A stretch of 64,000 nucleotides of DNA from an uncultured Litoreibacter sp. (GCA_947492995.1 CANLOU010000003.1:372001-436000), one strand, 5' to 3'. Positions 15,912-26,408 are shown, counted from the stretch's first letter. Notes: generated by a model not told the origin, from the letters alone. Numbers and translations: made by a program.

Positions 15912-17516
15912 CTACAAATCCATCAACAACCGGCGCGGGTCTTCCAGCGCCTCTTTGACCCGCACAAGGAAGGTCACGGCGCCTTTGCCGTCCACGATGC
16001 GGTGGTCATAAGACAAGGCCAGATACATCATCGGGCGGATGACGACCTCGCCGTTGATGGCCATGGGGCGGTCCTGAATTTTGTGCATGCCGAGGATGCC
16101 CGACTGCGGCGGGTTGAGGATGGGAGAGCTCATCAGCGAGCCGTAAACGCCGCCGTTGGAGATGGTGAAGCTGCCCCCCTGCATCTCGGCCATGGACAGC
16201 TTGCCGTCGCGGGCCTTGGCGCCTTTCTCGGCGATGGCCTTTTCGATAGCGGCGAAGGACATGGCGTCGGCGTCGCGAATGACAGGGACCACCAGACCGG
16301 TCGGCGTGCCAGCGGCGATGCCCATGTGGACGTAGTTTTTGTAGACCACGTCGGTGCCGTCGATCTCGGCATTGACCTCGGGGACCTCTTTGAGTGCATG
16401 CACGCAGGCCTTGGTGAAGAAGGACATGAAGCCCAGCTTGACGCCGTGCTTCTTCAAAAACAGGTCCTTGTATTCGTTGCGCAGCGCCATCACCTCGGTC
16501 ATGTCGACCTCGTTATAGGTGGTCAGCATGGCGGCGGTGTTCTGGCTGTCTTTGAGGCGGCGCGCGATGGTCTGGCGCAGGCGGGTCATTTTGACCCGCT
16601 CCTCGCGGCTTTCGTCGTCAGCGGCGACCGGAGCCCGGGGCGTTTGGGCAGCGGGGGTGGGCACGCTCGGCTGTGCAGCGGAAGCTGCACTGGCCGGCGG
16701 GGCCACGCCTGCTGCCACGGCTTTTTGCACATCCTCTTTCATGATGCGCCCGTCCTTGCCGGTGCCGGTGACCTGGTCTGCCGTCAGGTTGTGTTCGGCC
16801 ATCAGCTTTTTGGCAGACGGCGCATCTTCGACATCTTTGCCGCCGCCATCCTGGGCCTCTGGCGCGGTGGTGGTTTCGGGCGTGCCGTCATCGACGGAAT
16901 GCGGCACCGCGCCGGACCCGCCCGATGTCATGGTGGCCAGCTTGCCGCCTGCCTCAACCGTGTCGCCTTCGCCTGCCAGTACTTCCTGCAAGACGCCGGA
17001 GGCGGGGGCGGGAACCTCGACGGAGACCTTGTCGGTCTCCAACTCGCAGAGCATTTCGTCGGCCTGCACGTTTTCGCCGGGCTTTTTGAACCAGGTGGAC
17101 ACGGTCGCCTCGGTGACGCTTTCGCCCAAAGTGGGGACCATGATGTCGACGGTTTCGCCCTTGGTGGGCGTGGCCTCCGGCGTGGTCTCGGAGGTTTCCT
17201 CACGGGGTTTCGGCTCCTCGGAGCCTGCGTCGATGGCTTTTGGAGCCTCGGCCTTTTCGGCCTTTGGCGCTGGCGCGCTGTCGCCTTCGCTGACCTGCGC
17301 CAAAAGCGCGTCAACGCCGACGGTGGCGCCTTCTTCGGCGACAATCTCGCTGAGGGTTCCGGCGATGGGGGACGGCACTTCGACCGTCACCTTGTCGGTT
17401 TCCAGCTCGCACAGCATTTCATCCACGGCAACGCTGTCGCCGGGCTTTTTGAACCATGTGGCGACGGTGGCCTCGGTGACTGACTCACCCAATGTTGGGA
17501 CACGAATTTCGGTCAT
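15912..17516 (-). CDS. sucB: Dihydrolipoyllysine-residue succinyltransferase (E2 of 2-oxoglutarate dehydrogenase)
   Basis: 534 residues, well above the ~405 of the E. coli enzyme because there are two lipoyl domains (about 1-78 and 122-198). Each carries the lipoylation site ELETDKV, Lys42 and Lys163, with a long Ala/Pro/Glu linker between and after. A peripheral subunit-binding domain follows at about 232-268 ([19 protein letters not shown]), then the catalytic domain ending in [12 protein letters not shown] with the active-site His near 505. It passes succinyl groups from E1 to CoA. It starts three bases after the sucA stop and precedes a small membrane-protein gene by three bases. Confidence 0.96.
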   Translation of the reverse strand: MTEIRVPTLGESVTEATVATWFKKPGDSVAVDEMLCELETDKVTVEVPSPIAGTLSEIVAEEGATVGVDALLAQVSEGDSAPAPKAEKAEAPKAIDAGSEEPKPREETSETTPEATPTKGETVDIMVPTLGESVTEATVSTWFKKPGENVQADEMLCELETDKVSVEVPAPASGVLQEVLAGEGDTVEAGGKLATMTSGGSGAVPHSVDDGTPETTTAPEAQDGGGKDVEDAPSAKKLMAEHNLTADQVTGTGKDGRIMKEDVQKAVAAGVAPPASAASAAQPSVPTPAAQTPRAPVAADDESREERVKMTRLRQTIARRLKDSQNTAAMLTTYNEVDMTEVMALRNEYKDLFLKKHGVKLGFMSFFTKACVHALKEVPEVNAEIDGTDVVYKNYVHMGIAAGTPTGLVVPVIRDADAMSFAAIEKAIAEKGAKARDGKLSMAEMQGGSFTISNGGVYGSLMSSPILNPPQSGILGMHKIQDRPMAINGEVVIRPMMYLALSYDHRIVDGKGAVTFLVRVKEALEDPRRLLMDL

Positions 17517-17519
17517 GGA

Positions 17520-20489
17520 TTACTTCCCTTCCAGTGTGAGCGCATCATCCACGAGCGCTGCTTGTTCTGATTTGTGTTTGCTGGCCAGCCCCGTCGCGGG
17601 GGAGGCAGACGCCGCGCGCCCCGCATAGGTTGGCCGTGTGTGTTTCGCGCCGATGCGTGTCAGGACCCATTCGATATTGGGCTCCATGAAGGTCCACGCG
17701 CCTTGGTTCTTCGGCTCTTCCTGACACCAGACCATTTCGGCATTGGCGAAGCGTTCCAGCTCCTTGACCGCCGATTGGGCGGGGAAGGGGTAGAACTGCT
17801 CGTAACGCATCAGATAGATGTCATTGATGCCGCGCGCGTCGCGTTCTTCCAGCAGGTCGTAATAGACCTTGCCCGAGCACATCACGACGCGTTTGATCTT
17901 GTCATCTGCCACCAGCTTGGTGTCCGAATTGCCCTGCTGGGCATCGTCCCACATGATGCGGTGGAAGGAGCTGCCTGTCTGGAACTCCTCCGCCCTCGAC
18001 ACGGCCAGCTTGTGGCGCAGCAGCGATTTGGGGGTCATCAGCACCAGCGGCTTGCGGTAGTCGCGGTGGATTTGCCGGCGCAGGATGTGGAAATAGTTTG
18101 CAGGCGTCGTGCAGTTGGCGATGATCCAGTTGTCGCCGCCGCACATTTGCAGGAACCGTTCCAGCCGCGCTGACGAGTGTTCGGGGCCTTGGCCCTCAAA
18201 CCCGTGCGGCAACAGCATCACAAGGCCGGACATGCGCAGCCATTTGCTTTCGCCGGAGCTGATGAACTGGTCGAACATGATCTGCGCGCCGTTGGCGAAG
18301 TCGCCAAACTGCGCCTCCCACAGCACCAGCGCGTTGGGTTCGGCCAAGGAGTAGCCGTATTCAAAACCCAGCACCGCGTATTCCGACAGCATCGAGTCGA
18401 TGACCTCGTAGTGGGCCTGCCCCTCGCGGATGTTGTTGAGGGGGTAATAACGGTCCTCGGTTTCCTGGTTGATGAGGCCGGAATGGCGTTGCGAGAAGGT
18501 CCCGCGTGTACTGTCTTGCCCCGCGAGGCGGACCGGGTAGCCTTCGGTCAGCAAGGAGCCAAACGCCAGCGCCTCGCCGGTGGCCCAGTCAAAGCCCTCG
18601 CCGGTTTCAAACATCTTGGCCTTGGCATCCAGCAAGCGGCCAACGGTTTTGTGTATTGGGAAATCATCGGGTGCCTCGGTCAGGCCCTTTCCGACATCCA
18701 TCATGGTCTCGGCAGAGATCGCGGTCTTGCCGCGCTGGTATTTGCCCTTCTCGCGCTTGTCGAGATGGGACCATTTGCCGTCCAACCAATCGGCCTTGTT
18801 GGGCTTGTAGTCGCGGCCCGCGTCGAATTCGTCGCTGAGGTAGGACTGGAATTTCTCCTTCATGTCCTCTATCTCGCCCTCGGGCAGCAGCCCGTCCTTG
18901 ATGAGGCGTTCGGTATAGAGCGTCAGCGTGGTCTTCTGCTTCTTGATCTTCTTGTACATGACCGGGTTGGTGAACATGGGCTCGTCGCCCTCGTTATGAC
19001 CGAACCGGCGGTAGCAGATAATGTCGAGCACCACGTCCTTGCGGAATTTCTGGCGGAATTCCGTTGCCACCTTGGCGGCGTGTACCACCGCCTCGGGGTC
19101 GTCGCCGTTCACGTGGAAAATCGGGGCCTCCACCATCAGCGCAATATCGGTCGGGTAGGGGCTGGAGCGGGAGAAATGCGGCGCGGTGGTGAAACCGATC
19201 TGGTTGTTGACCACGATATGCATCGTGCCGCCGGTTTTGTGCCCTTTCAGGCCGGACAGCCCGAAGCCTTCGGCCACAACGCCTTGGCCCGCGAAGGCCG
19301 CGTCGCCGTGCAGCAGGATGGGCATTACGGAGGTGCGCGCGTCGTCCTTGTTCTGATCCTGCTTGGCGCGGGCCTTGCCCAGAACCACAGGGTTCACGGC
19401 CTCAAGGTGGGACGGGTTGGCGGTCAGGCTGAGATGCACCCCATTGCCGTCAAATTCGCGGTCAGAGGACGCGCCAAGGTGGTATTTCACGTCGCCAGAG
19501 CCGTCGACGTCTTCGGGCTTAAAGCTGCCGCCCTGGAATTCGTTGAAGATGGCTTTGTAGGGTTTCTGCATGACATTCGCGAGCACGCTAAGGCGGCCGC
19601 GGTGGGGCATGCCGATGATGATGTCTTTGACGCCCAGCTGCCCGCCGCGTTTGATGATTTGCTCCATCGCGGGGATCAGGCTTTCGCCGCCGTCAAGGCC
19701 GAAGCGTTTGGTGCCCATGTATTTGACGTGCAGGAATTTCTCGAAGCCCTCGGCCTCCACCAGCTTGTTGAGGATGGCCTTGCGGCCTTCCTTGGTGAAG
19801 CGGATTTCCTTGTCGTAGCCTTCGATGCGTTCCTTCAGCCAGCCCGCTTCTTCGGGGTCGGAGATGTGCATGTATTGCAGCGCGAAGGTTCCGCAATAGG
19901 TGCGTTTCACGATGGCGACGATCTCGCGCATCGAGGCGGTTTCCAGCCCCAGCACGTTGTCGATGAAGATCGGGCGGTCCATGTCGGCTTCGGTGAAACC
20001 GTAGCTTGCCGGGTCGAGTTCAGGGTGTTTGGAATGCTCGCGCATGTCGAGCGGATCGAGATCGGCGGCGAGGTGTCCCCGGATACGATATGCGCGAATA
20101 ATCATGATAGCGCGGATGCTGTCGAGCACGGCGTGGCGGATTTGTTCCTCGGACACCTCGACCTTCATCTCGGAGGCTTTGCCTGCGATCTTTTCGGCGA
20201 TGGCCTTGGTTTCTTTCGCAGGGGCGTCGGCAGGCCATTGGCCGTCCAGCGCCGCGGTCAGGTCGTCATTGGGTGCGGGAGGCCAATCGGTGCGCGCCCA
20301 GCTGGGGCCTGCGGCTTCAGCCTGCGCTAGTTCAGTGTCGCCAAGGTCCTTGAAGAACGCGCGCCAGCCCTCGTCGACAGCGTTGGGGTCGTTGGCGTAG
20401 CGGGCATAAAGCTGTTCGAGGTATTCCGCGTTATGGCCTTGCATGAAGGAAGAAGCGTGGAACTGGTCGTTTGCTGGGTGGTCGGTCAT
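17520..20489 (-). CDS. sucA: 2-oxoglutarate dehydrogenase E1 component
   Basis: 989 residues, normal for the family. The N-terminus HASSFMQGHNAEYLEQLY is the usual E2-binding segment. TPP and catalytic landmarks follow: MPHRGRLSVLANVM, LHGDAAFAGQGVVAE, and DIICYRRFGHNEGDEPMFT, then the C-terminal SSARLERFLQMC and YEQFYPFPA segments. It decarboxylates 2-oxoglutarate and transfers the succinyl group to E2-bound lipoate. It is followed by sucB after three bases and preceded by the hydrolase gene after 15 bases, so the E1/E2 pair sits inside the longer sucC-lpd run. No operator of the GTGATCAC type is seen directly before it. Confidence 0.97.
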   Translation of the reverse strand: MTDHPANDQFHASSFMQGHNAEYLEQLYARYANDPNAVDEGWRAFFKDLGDTELAQAEAAGPSWARTDWPPAPNDDLTAALDGQWPADAPAKETKAIAEKIAGKASEMKVEVSEEQIRHAVLDSIRAIMIIRAYRIRGHLAADLDPLDMREHSKHPELDPASYGFTEADMDRPIFIDNVLGLETASMREIVAIVKRTYCGTFALQYMHISDPEEAGWLKERIEGYDKEIRFTKEGRKAILNKLVEAEGFEKFLHVKYMGTKRFGLDGGESLIPAMEQIIKRGGQLGVKDIIIGMPHRGRLSVLANVMQKPYKAIFNEFQGGSFKPEDVDGSGDVKYHLGASSDREFDGNGVHLSLTANPSHLEAVNPVVLGKARAKQDQNKDDARTSVMPILLHGDAAFAGQGVVAEGFGLSGLKGHKTGGTMHIVVNNQIGFTTAPHFSRSSPYPTDIALMVEAPIFHVNGDDPEAVVHAAKVATEFRQKFRKDVVLDIICYRRFGHNEGDEPMFTNPVMYKKIKKQKTTLTLYTERLIKDGLLPEGEIEDMKEKFQSYLSDEFDAGRDYKPNKADWLDGKWSHLDKREKGKYQRGKTAISAETMMDVGKGLTEAPDDFPIHKTVGRLLDAKAKMFETGEGFDWATGEALAFGSLLTEGYPVRLAGQDSTRGTFSQRHSGLINQETEDRYYPLNNIREGQAHYEVIDSMLSEYAVLGFEYGYSLAEPNALVLWEAQFGDFANGAQIMFDQFISSGESKWLRMSGLVMLLPHGFEGQGPEHSSARLERFLQMCGGDNWIIANCTTPANYFHILRRQIHRDYRKPLVLMTPKSLLRHKLAVSRAEEFQTGSSFHRIMWDDAQQGNSDTKLVADDKIKRVVMCSGKVYYDLLEERDARGINDIYLMRYEQFYPFPAQSAVKELERFANAEMVWCQEEPKNQGAWTFMEPNIEWVLTRIGAKHTRPTYAGRAASASPATGLASKHKSEQAALVDDALTLEGK

Positions 20490-20504
20490 TGTCGTCCCCT
20501 TTTG

Positions 20505-21305
20505 CTAGCGCAGGTTTTGGCGGATCGCGGCGTTCACGTTGGATTGGTAGGCGGACCAGCGATGTGAGCCGCCATTGGGTATCATCAAAGTCACATTGGC
20601 CCCCGCGCTTTGCGCAAGTTGGGCATATTCACGAGCGAGCGTCGCCCGCGTATTGCTGTCGCCCTTGTTGGTGATGACAATCACCTTGGTGGAGCGAGGT
20701 ATTTTCTTGGCATAGCGGTGCGGCGATTGGCTGGCGTTCCAGTTGTTCTTGCCTCGCCGCGCCACGCGCCACTTGGGCACGTTGCACGGGCAGGCCGCCA
20801 GAATGGCCACATCCACGATACCGGGATGTTGCCCAATGATGGACCCAAGCTGCCCCGACCCGCCGGAATGGCCGACCACGATCAGACGCCCCGGCTTGAA
20901 AGAGGCCTTCATGGAGGCCAGCGCCGCAGCGAGGCTGCGGTTGTTGCCAGACGTGTAGTGGTCCTTGCCGCGATTGCTGCCCGGGCTGCGCCCGGCACTG
21001 CCTTTGAAACCGGGGCGCACCATGGTGACGACTGTTGTGCCTTTTGCGGCGGCTGCAAGCGCTTTGGCGTAGGCGTCGTAGCCGCTCGGCCCGCCATCGC
21101 CGTGCAGTATCACCACCAGATTGCGGTTGCCGCTGCCCCAGACATCGCCCTTGAGCTTGCCCATATTGAGTGATTGCGCCTGGGCGGAGGCAGCTAGGAG
21201 CAGGGCACAAAGCAGCGCAGCCAGCACGGCAACGGCCGCGCGGATTTGGCGGGAGGCGACGGTCACGTTACGTGACGCAGAGGCGTTAAATAGGTCAGAC
21301 TTCAT
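20505..21305 (-). CDS. Secreted alpha/beta-hydrolase-like protein
   Basis: 266 residues from the ATG at 21305, which overlaps the previous stop as ATGA. Residues ~20-45 (AAVAVLAALLCALLLAASAQA) are a Sec signal, after an unusually polar stretch. The mature part shows an alpha/beta hydrolase pattern: NLVVILHGDGGPSGYDAY as the oxyanion-hole strand, GRLIVVGHSGGSGQ as the nucleophile elbow (GHSGG), and IPNGGSHRW with a late histidine. It is probably a periplasmic or exported esterase/peptidase-like enzyme. Its place between sucD and sucA is unexplained. Confidence 0.72.
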   Translation of the reverse strand: MKSDLFNASASRNVTVASRQIRAAVAVLAALLCALLLAASAQAQSLNMGKLKGDVWGSGNRNLVVILHGDGGPSGYDAYAKALAAAAKGTTVVTMVRPGFKGSAGRSPGSNRGKDHYTSGNNRSLAAALASMKASFKPGRLIVVGHSGGSGQLGSIIGQHPGIVDVAILAACPCNVPKWRVARRGKNNWNASQSPHRYAKKIPRSTKVIVITNKGDSNTRATLAREYAQLAQSAGANVTLMIPNGGSHRWSAYQSNVNAAIRQNLR

Positions 21306-21919
21306 TGCCACCACCATTTGCGCGCAGGCTTTCTATCTAAGGTCGTGCCGGCCCCAAAATTGGTTCGCAACTTCTCATTTTCTGCGACGCGGTTTTGTTC
21401 GTAGCGGGCTTGCAGTTCTGGCGTCATGGGGCCCGTGACGTCCATGTAAAAAGACGCTTCAAAGTCGCTGTCGCGCAGCGAGCGACCGTCCACAAAACCA
21501 CCAACGGAGGGAGCATACACATTGCCGTCGACCCTTGCCTTGGTATTGGTGCGCAAGGTTGGATCGTCCCCGAAAGCGTCGCTCCATACGCCGTGTCGTG
21601 ACGCGTATTGGGCACATTCGCTGCCATGGATGTTTTGGTAGAGGATCACGTATTCCTGACCGTCGGACGACGACAGGTTCAAACCATCGAAAACCACGCC
21701 GGGCAAGTGGGCCTTGCTCTCTTCAAAGTCTTCTGGATATGCGAGGCCTTCGTCGCCGACGTAATAGAGCAAGAGGCATTGCGCGTCTTGCATGAAGCGG
21801 CGGTAATCGTACGTAATCTCGGTGTCAACCCAACCCCAGCTGCGCACAGCTGCGACCCGGTCTTCCAGCAAGGTGCCGAACCCGGTCATCTGAACGATAT
21901 CCGCCGCCCGCAGTTTCAT
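21302..21919 (-). CDS. Unknown protein encoded between sucD and the hydrolase gene
   Basis: 205 residues, acidic, soluble, no signal peptide or membrane span visible. Its ATG overlaps the sucD stop (ATGA) and its own stop overlaps the next start (ATGA), so it is translationally coupled on both sides. Distinct segments include [31 protein letters not shown] and a C-terminal WWWQ. I do not recognise a family. Confidence 0.6.
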   Translation of the reverse strand: MKLRAADIVQMTGFGTLLEDRVAAVRSWGWVDTEITYDYRRFMQDAQCLLLYYVGDEGLAYPEDFEESKAHLPGVVFDGLNLSSSDGQEYVILYQNIHGSECAQYASRHGVWSDAFGDDPTLRTNTKARVDGNVYAPSVGGFVDGRSLRDSDFEASFYMDVTGPMTPELQARYEQNRVAENEKLRTNFGAGTTLDRKPARKWWWQ

Positions 21920-22803
21920 CCGGCTTCGATGGCTTCCAAGACAGCCTCGCCCAGCCCAGCTGGGCTTTCGGCCACCACGATGCCGGCGGAGCGCATGGCT
22001 TCGATCTTGTCCTCGGCGCCGCCTTTGCCGCCAGCCACAATTGCGCCTGCGTGGCCCATGCGGCGGCCGGGAGGGGCGGTGCGGCCCGCGATGAAACCAG
22101 CGACGGGCTTCCAGCGTCCTTTTTTCTTTTCGTCCGCGAGGAACTGCGCGGCTTCTTCTTCCGCCGAGCCGCCGATTTCGCCGATCATGATGATGGATTG
22201 GGTTTCTTCGTCGGCGAGGAACATCTCTAGCACGTCGATATGCTCTGTCCCCTTGATGGGGTCGCCGCCGATGCCCACGGCTGTGGATTGGCCAAGGCCG
22301 CTGTCAGTTGTCTGCTTCACAGCTTCATAGGTTAGCGTGCCGGAGCGCGACACGACACCCACGCTCCCGCGTTTGTGAATGTGGCCCGGCATGATGCCGA
22401 TTTTGCAGGCATCGGGCGTGATAACGCCCGGGCAATTGGGGCCAACCAGCATGGAGGACGACCCTTCGAGCGCGCGTTTGACGCGCATCATGTCGAGCAC
22501 CGGTATGCCCTCGGTGATGCAGCAGATGAAGGGAATTTCCGCGTCCAGCGCCTCGAGGATCGAATCCGCGGCGAAGGGGGGCGGGACGTAGATGACGGAC
22601 GCGTTGGCGCCGGTGGTGGCGACCGCTTCGTGGCAGGAGTTGAAAACCGGCAAGTCAAGATGGGTCTGACCGCCCTTGCCGGGTGTCACACCGCCGACCA
22701 TTTGGGTGCCGTAGGCAATCGCCTGCTCGGAGTGGAACGTGCCTTGGCTGCCGGTGAAGCCCTGACAGATGACTTTGGTGGTTTCGTCGATGAGAATGGC
22801 CAT
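21916..22803 (-). CDS. sucD: Succinate-CoA ligase, alpha subunit
   Basis: 295 residues, as expected. CoA-binding N-terminal motif [20 protein letters not shown] is followed by [20 protein letters not shown] and the phosphohistidine loop [16 protein letters not shown] (His251). With SucC it interconverts succinyl-CoA and succinate with formation of a nucleoside triphosphate. sucC and sucD are usually adjacent; here three other genes (positions 22813-25084) separate them, though all run the same way with almost no gaps. A GGAACC-like segment lies before the ATG. Confidence 0.96.
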   Translation of the reverse strand: MAILIDETTKVICQGFTGSQGTFHSEQAIAYGTQMVGGVTPGKGGQTHLDLPVFNSCHEAVATTGANASVIYVPPPFAADSILEALDAEIPFICCITEGIPVLDMMRVKRALEGSSSMLVGPNCPGVITPDACKIGIMPGHIHKRGSVGVVSRSGTLTYEAVKQTTDSGLGQSTAVGIGGDPIKGTEHIDVLEMFLADEETQSIIMIGEIGGSAEEEAAQFLADEKKKGRWKPVAGFIAGRTAPPGRRMGHAGAIVAGGKGGAEDKIEAMRSAGIVVAESPAGLGEAVLEAIEAG

Positions 22804-22812
22804 TTCGGTTCC

Positions 22813-23901
22813 TTATTGCAGTACGAGAGAGATCGCGGTGCCCTTTGGGCTTTCACACGCGATCGGGTATCCGGGGTTGATGTAGTTCATGGTGACGGGC
22901 GCGGCTGGCGCGGTCATAGAGACCGCCTTGCAGCCTTTGTCTTCGATATTGGTGGCCGTGCCTACGGCTGTTTTGGCCGCCGTGGCGTCGGCGGCTTGGA
23001 TGCCATAGGCGAGGGGCAGGTCTTCTGCGATCAACGTGCAAAAGCCGTCGGTTGGGCTGGCCGAGATGCGGGCGCTGACGCCGTCCTTTGTCAGCAAGAA
23101 GCCGGTGTCGCCATCCATGCGGTCAAAGGCAAAGCCGACCTCCTGCAAGGAGGGCGCCAACGCAAGTGGGTCGTTGGCCGCGATCAGGCAGGCGGTGAGG
23201 CCTTGGCCGATTATGTCCATCTTGGCCTGCTGCTCTGGGGAAGGTGGTGCCAGCTCCAGCGCCAGCGCCTCTGGCGCGATGCCAGGGGCGGGCGTGATTT
23301 CGAGGACTTGAGGTTGCGGGGCGAGGGCTGCGTTTTGATCGGGCTGCGGCGCGGGCGCCGGTTGCACGGGTTCGACGGCTGGCGCGGGTTGTGCGGCCGA
23401 TGCGGGGCCTGACGCCAGGGACAAGAGCAGTTCCAACCGGTCGCGGGTTTGCACTTGTGTCAGGCTGGCGGCAGGCGGGTAGCCCGGCGTCGCGATCATC
23501 TGCACCGTGTTGCCGGGCGTGTTGTTGCCGTAGACCTTGACCTGCGTGCCAAACAGCGTGGCCCCGTTCTGGGCGATCAGAGTGCCCAGGTCATCATATT
23601 GCGCCGCGCCAAAGCCGGTGATGGTCAGGGCGCAGTCAGACGATTTACCGTCTGCGAACTGCATTTGGCGGAAGGCGATCTCGCCGCTTGGCCCGGCGGG
23701 TTCTTTGTGGGTTATCAGGCTGCGGTCGCCCGCAATCCGCGCCGACGCGCCCGCGATGCCGGAGACGGCCGTGGTCGGGTCAGCAGCGATCTGGCCGCAA
23801 CGGGTGGCGAAATGGGTGAGCAATGTCGTCGAGGTGGTCAGGTCCTGCGCCGCGGCAGGCAGCGCCGCGGTCATCGCGAGCAGGAGGGTCAAACGTCTCA
23901 T
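22813..23901 (-). CDS. Exported protein, unknown function
   Basis: 362 residues with a clear signal peptide (MRRLTLLLAMTAALPAAAQD, cut after AAA). The mature protein has an N-terminal domain of about 150 residues, a Pro/Ala-rich linker (AQPAPAVEPVQPAPAPQPDQ near 165-185) and a C-terminal domain with several cysteines that may pair. Only the general type, a periplasmic or secreted two-domain protein, can be given. Its ATG overlaps the methyltransferase stop (ATGA) and sucD starts nine bases after its stop. Confidence 0.65.
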   Translation of the reverse strand: MRRLTLLLAMTAALPAAAQDLTTSTTLLTHFATRCGQIAADPTTAVSGIAGASARIAGDRSLITHKEPAGPSGEIAFRQMQFADGKSSDCALTITGFGAAQYDDLGTLIAQNGATLFGTQVKVYGNNTPGNTVQMIATPGYPPAASLTQVQTRDRLELLLSLASGPASAAQPAPAVEPVQPAPAPQPDQNAALAPQPQVLEITPAPGIAPEALALELAPPSPEQQAKMDIIGQGLTACLIAANDPLALAPSLQEVGFAFDRMDGDTGFLLTKDGVSARISASPTDGFCTLIAEDLPLAYGIQAADATAAKTAVGTATNIEDKGCKAVSMTAPAAPVTMNYINPGYPIACESPKGTAISLVLQ

Positions 23902-24704
23902 AAGGCCCTCCGCAGCAAGGCGTTGATGTTGTCATCTATGGGCAGGGTCAGCGCATTGGTGATTTGCACGGTGAAGCCCACCTTGGCTGCAACCTGCCGC
24001 AGGCTGTCAGGCGTGAAGTAATTCACATGGTCGGGGTAGCGGAAACCGCACCATTTGGGGCCGATGACCTTGCGGTTGAGCGACGCGTAATTGGGCACCC
24101 GCACGAAGATCGCACCCGACGGTTTGAGCGCGCGGGCGGTCCCTTCGAGGACCTTCATGACCTCGGTTTCATGCTCAAGATAGGAATTCATAATGACGCC
24201 GTCGAAGGCGTTTTCGGGAAAATCCCAGATCGCTTCGGCACCTGCGCCGTGCAGGCAGTACCCACCGCGCGCCTTCATATGCGCATCGGCGCGTTCATGC
24301 ATGGCGGTGGACAGCTCAATCCCGAAAGGGATCAACGGCGCCGGGATGCGATTACCCCAACCGCAGCCGATGTCTATGACTTTGCCGCCATTGAACCAGT
24401 CGATATATTTGGCCTCCCGGTTGCGTCCGGTCATCTTGGTTGCGGCCTTGATCTTGCGGCCAAGCGGGGAGAACCATGTCGACCCTTTGGTGGCGGTTTT
24501 CTTTTCGACGTAGGTTTTTTCCCAGGCGAAGTCTTCTTCCAAGGCTTCGTAGCTCGGCGGGTTAGTCAGATAGACGAAGTTGCACGCCCCGCAGCTGGCC
24601 ACAGTCCACGGGTCAGGGGAGAACGCCTCAAGGAGTGAGGGTTCATCGCCCTGACACGCGGGGCATTGGCGATATGTGGGGGTGTCGAGCATGGGTTCGG
24701 TCAA
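23898..24704 (-). CDS. SAM-dependent methyltransferase with N-terminal zinc-binding region
   Basis: 268 residues as given (TTG start overlapping the previous stop as TTGA, with AAGG upstream); an ATG at 24692 gives a 264-residue alternative. The first 45 residues hold two CxxC pairs, YRQCPACQG and SCGACNFVY, as in C-methyltransferase-type proteins that carry a zinc site. The SAM domain follows: GGKVIDIGCGWGNRIPAP around residue 105, then AFDGVIMNSYLEHE and KPSGAIFVRVPNYASLN. Such enzymes often modify sugars or surface polymers, but nothing here says so. It lies inside the sucC-sucD interval. Confidence 0.75.
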   Translation of the reverse strand: MTEPMLDTPTYRQCPACQGDEPSLLEAFSPDPWTVASCGACNFVYLTNPPSYEALEEDFAWEKTYVEKKTATKGSTWFSPLGRKIKAATKMTGRNREAKYIDWFNGGKVIDIGCGWGNRIPAPLIPFGIELSTAMHERADAHMKARGGYCLHGAGAEAIWDFPENAFDGVIMNSYLEHETEVMKVLEGTARALKPSGAIFVRVPNYASLNRKVIGPKWCGFRYPDHVNYFTPDSLRQVAAKVGFTVQITNALTLPIDDNINALLRRAL

Positions 24705-25084
24705 TTGCCTTGGAAAACAGATGCCATAATCTGCTTTGCGCTCTCGGGCGGAGTTAGGCTGTAAAGCTCGTACATGTTCAGTACATGATGGCCAACAATT
24801 GCCTTGGCTCCGTCGTCAATGATAACTGCTAGCACGATATTCTCGTCACCGAGGGGAATGAGCACGTGAGTGTATTTTTTTTGTTCACCCATGTCATACA
24901 CCCACCTCACGTTCAGTTCAGATGAATCGATGCCATTGAGGTCGGTCTGGAAGACCTCTTCCACGTATGGCCAGATATCCAGCAGTTCTTCGGCAGTTTG
25001 AGTAACCTCTTTTGTTGGGTCAGGGGATAAGTTGCGGTATTCGCTTTCGGTCAAGAGCCGGGTTTGAACATCCGGCCTTGGCAT
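24701..25084 (-). CDS. Unknown small protein encoded directly behind sucC
   Basis: 127 residues, starting at the ATG at 25084 that overlaps the sucC stop (TGATG). It is soluble and acidic, with no signal peptide. The stretch YTHVLIPLGDENIVLAVIID suggests an alternating beta-strand core. The DNA here is visibly richer in A/T than the flanking suc genes (for example the T-run near 24870), which could mean a later insertion into the operon. No family recognised. Confidence 0.55.
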   Translation of the reverse strand: MPRPDVQTRLLTESEYRNLSPDPTKEVTQTAEELLDIWPYVEEVFQTDLNGIDSSELNVRWVYDMGEQKKYTHVLIPLGDENIVLAVIIDDGAKAIVGHHVLNMYELYSLTPPESAKQIMASVFQGN

Positions 25085-26277
25085 CACCCCTTAACCGCCT
25101 TCACGATCTTTTCTGCGCCGTCCTTCAAGTCATCCGCCGCGATGACGTCGACGTCGGAATTGTTGATGATGGCTTTGCCCTCTTCCACGTTGGTGCCTTC
25201 AAGGCGGACCACCAAAGGAACCTTCAGGCCCACCTCTTTCACCGCAGACACCACGCCCTCGGCGATGACGTCGCAGCGCATGATGCCGCCGAAGATGTTG
25301 ACCAGAATGCCTTTGACCTGCGGGTCGGAGGTGATGATCTTGAACGCCTCGGTCACCTTTTCCTTGGTCGCGCCGCCGCCCACATCAAGGAAGTTGGCGG
25401 GTTCCGCGCCGTAGAGCTTGATGATGTCCATCGTGGCCATCGCAAGGCCCGCGCCGTTGACCATGCAGCCGATCTCGCCGTCCAGTGCGATGTAGTTGAG
25501 GTCGTATTTGGAGGCGGCGAGTTCCTTGGGGTCTTCCTCCGTCTCGTCGCGCAGCTGGGCAATGTCGTTGTGGCGGTAGACCGCGTTGCTATCGAAGCCC
25601 ATTTTGGCGTCGAGGCATTTCAGATCGCCGCTGTCGGTGACGATCAACGGGTTGATCTCCAGCATCTCCATGTCTTTGTCGAGGAACAGCTTGTAGAGCG
25701 TACCCATCAACGCGACGCATTGTTTGACCTGCCCGCCCTTGAGGCCCAGCGAGAAGGCGATGCGGCGGCCGTGATAGGCCTGATAGCCGGTGGCCGGATC
25801 AACGGAGAAGCTGAGGATTTTCTCGGGCGTATCGGCGGCGACAGCTTCGATGTCCATGCCGCCTTCGGTGGAGCAGACGAAGGACACGCGGCTGGTCTGG
25901 CGGTCGACGAGGATGGCGAGGTACAGCTCGGTCTCGATGCCGGAGCCGTCTTCGATATAGATGCGGTTGACCTGCTTGCCTGCGGGACCGGATTGATGCG
26001 TGACCAATGTGCGGCCCAGCATTTTCTTGGCCTCGGTGGCGGCTTCTTCGACCGATTTGGTCAGGCGCACGCCGCCTTTGTCGCCAGCGTCGGCTTCTTT
26101 GAACGATCCTTTGCCGCGGCCACCTGCGTGGATCTGGGCTTTGACGACCCAGAGCGGTCCATCGAGTTCGCCTGCGGCGGTTTTTGCGTCTTCTGCGCGG
26201 GTCACGACGCGGCCGTCAGATACTGGCGCGCCGTAGCTGCGCAACAAGGCTTTCGCCTGATACTCGTGGATGTTCAA
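25084..26277 (-). CDS. sucC: Succinate-CoA ligase, beta subunit (TTG start)
   Basis: 397 residues from the TTG at 26277, giving the family's standard opening (M)[24 protein letters not shown] lies seven bases upstream of this TTG. The open frame continues further upstream, but that extension would read through the operator region and has no homologous look. ATP-grasp features follow: [42 protein letters not shown] and [15 protein letters not shown]. It binds the nucleotide and forms the ligase with SucD. It opens the ~15-gene run ending at lpd, and a paired GTGATCAC element lies about 97-134 bases upstream. Confidence 0.95.
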   Translation of the reverse strand: MNIHEYQAKALLRSYGAPVSDGRVVTRAEDAKTAAGELDGPLWVVKAQIHAGGRGKGSFKEADAGDKGGVRLTKSVEEAATEAKKMLGRTLVTHQSGPAGKQVNRIYIEDGSGIETELYLAILVDRQTSRVSFVCSTEGGMDIEAVAADTPEKILSFSVDPATGYQAYHGRRIAFSLGLKGGQVKQCVALMGTLYKLFLDKDMEMLEINPLIVTDSGDLKCLDAKMGFDSNAVYRHNDIAQLRDETEEDPKELAASKYDLNYIALDGEIGCMVNGAGLAMATMDIIKLYGAEPANFLDVGGGATKEKVTEAFKIITSDPQVKGILVNIFGGIMRCDVIAEGVVSAVKEVGLKVPLVVRLEGTNVEEGKAIINNSDVDVIAADDLKDGAEKIVKAVKG

Positions 26278-26373
26278 AGCTCTTCTCCTTGGGATGCGCT
26301 GTTGCAACCTGATTTGACATGACCAAGGCGCATCGGGAAGGAAATAATTTGAACAATTGTGTAAAAGACTATA

Positions 26374-26408
26374 TTTGTGATCACGCAAAGAAAACGCGTG
26401 ATCACAAA
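26374..26408. promoter_or_regulatory. Paired GTGATCAC operator upstream of sucC
   Basis: Two palindromes, GTGATCAC at 26377-26384 and 26398-26405, begin exactly 21 bp apart (two helical turns). Together they also form a larger inverted repeat, TTTGTGATCACGC and GCGTGATCACAAA. The same core pair with the same 21-bp spacing precedes sdhC. The position, about 100 bases before the sucC start, suits an activator site. The likely binder, a GntR/FCD protein such as that at 11411, is inferred. Confidence 0.65.

Noticed and set aside
15489-20330. Long plus-strand frames (664 and 717 codons) opposite sucB and sucA
   Set aside because: Antisense shadows of strongly supported genes; no ribosome binding sites and no protein-like features.
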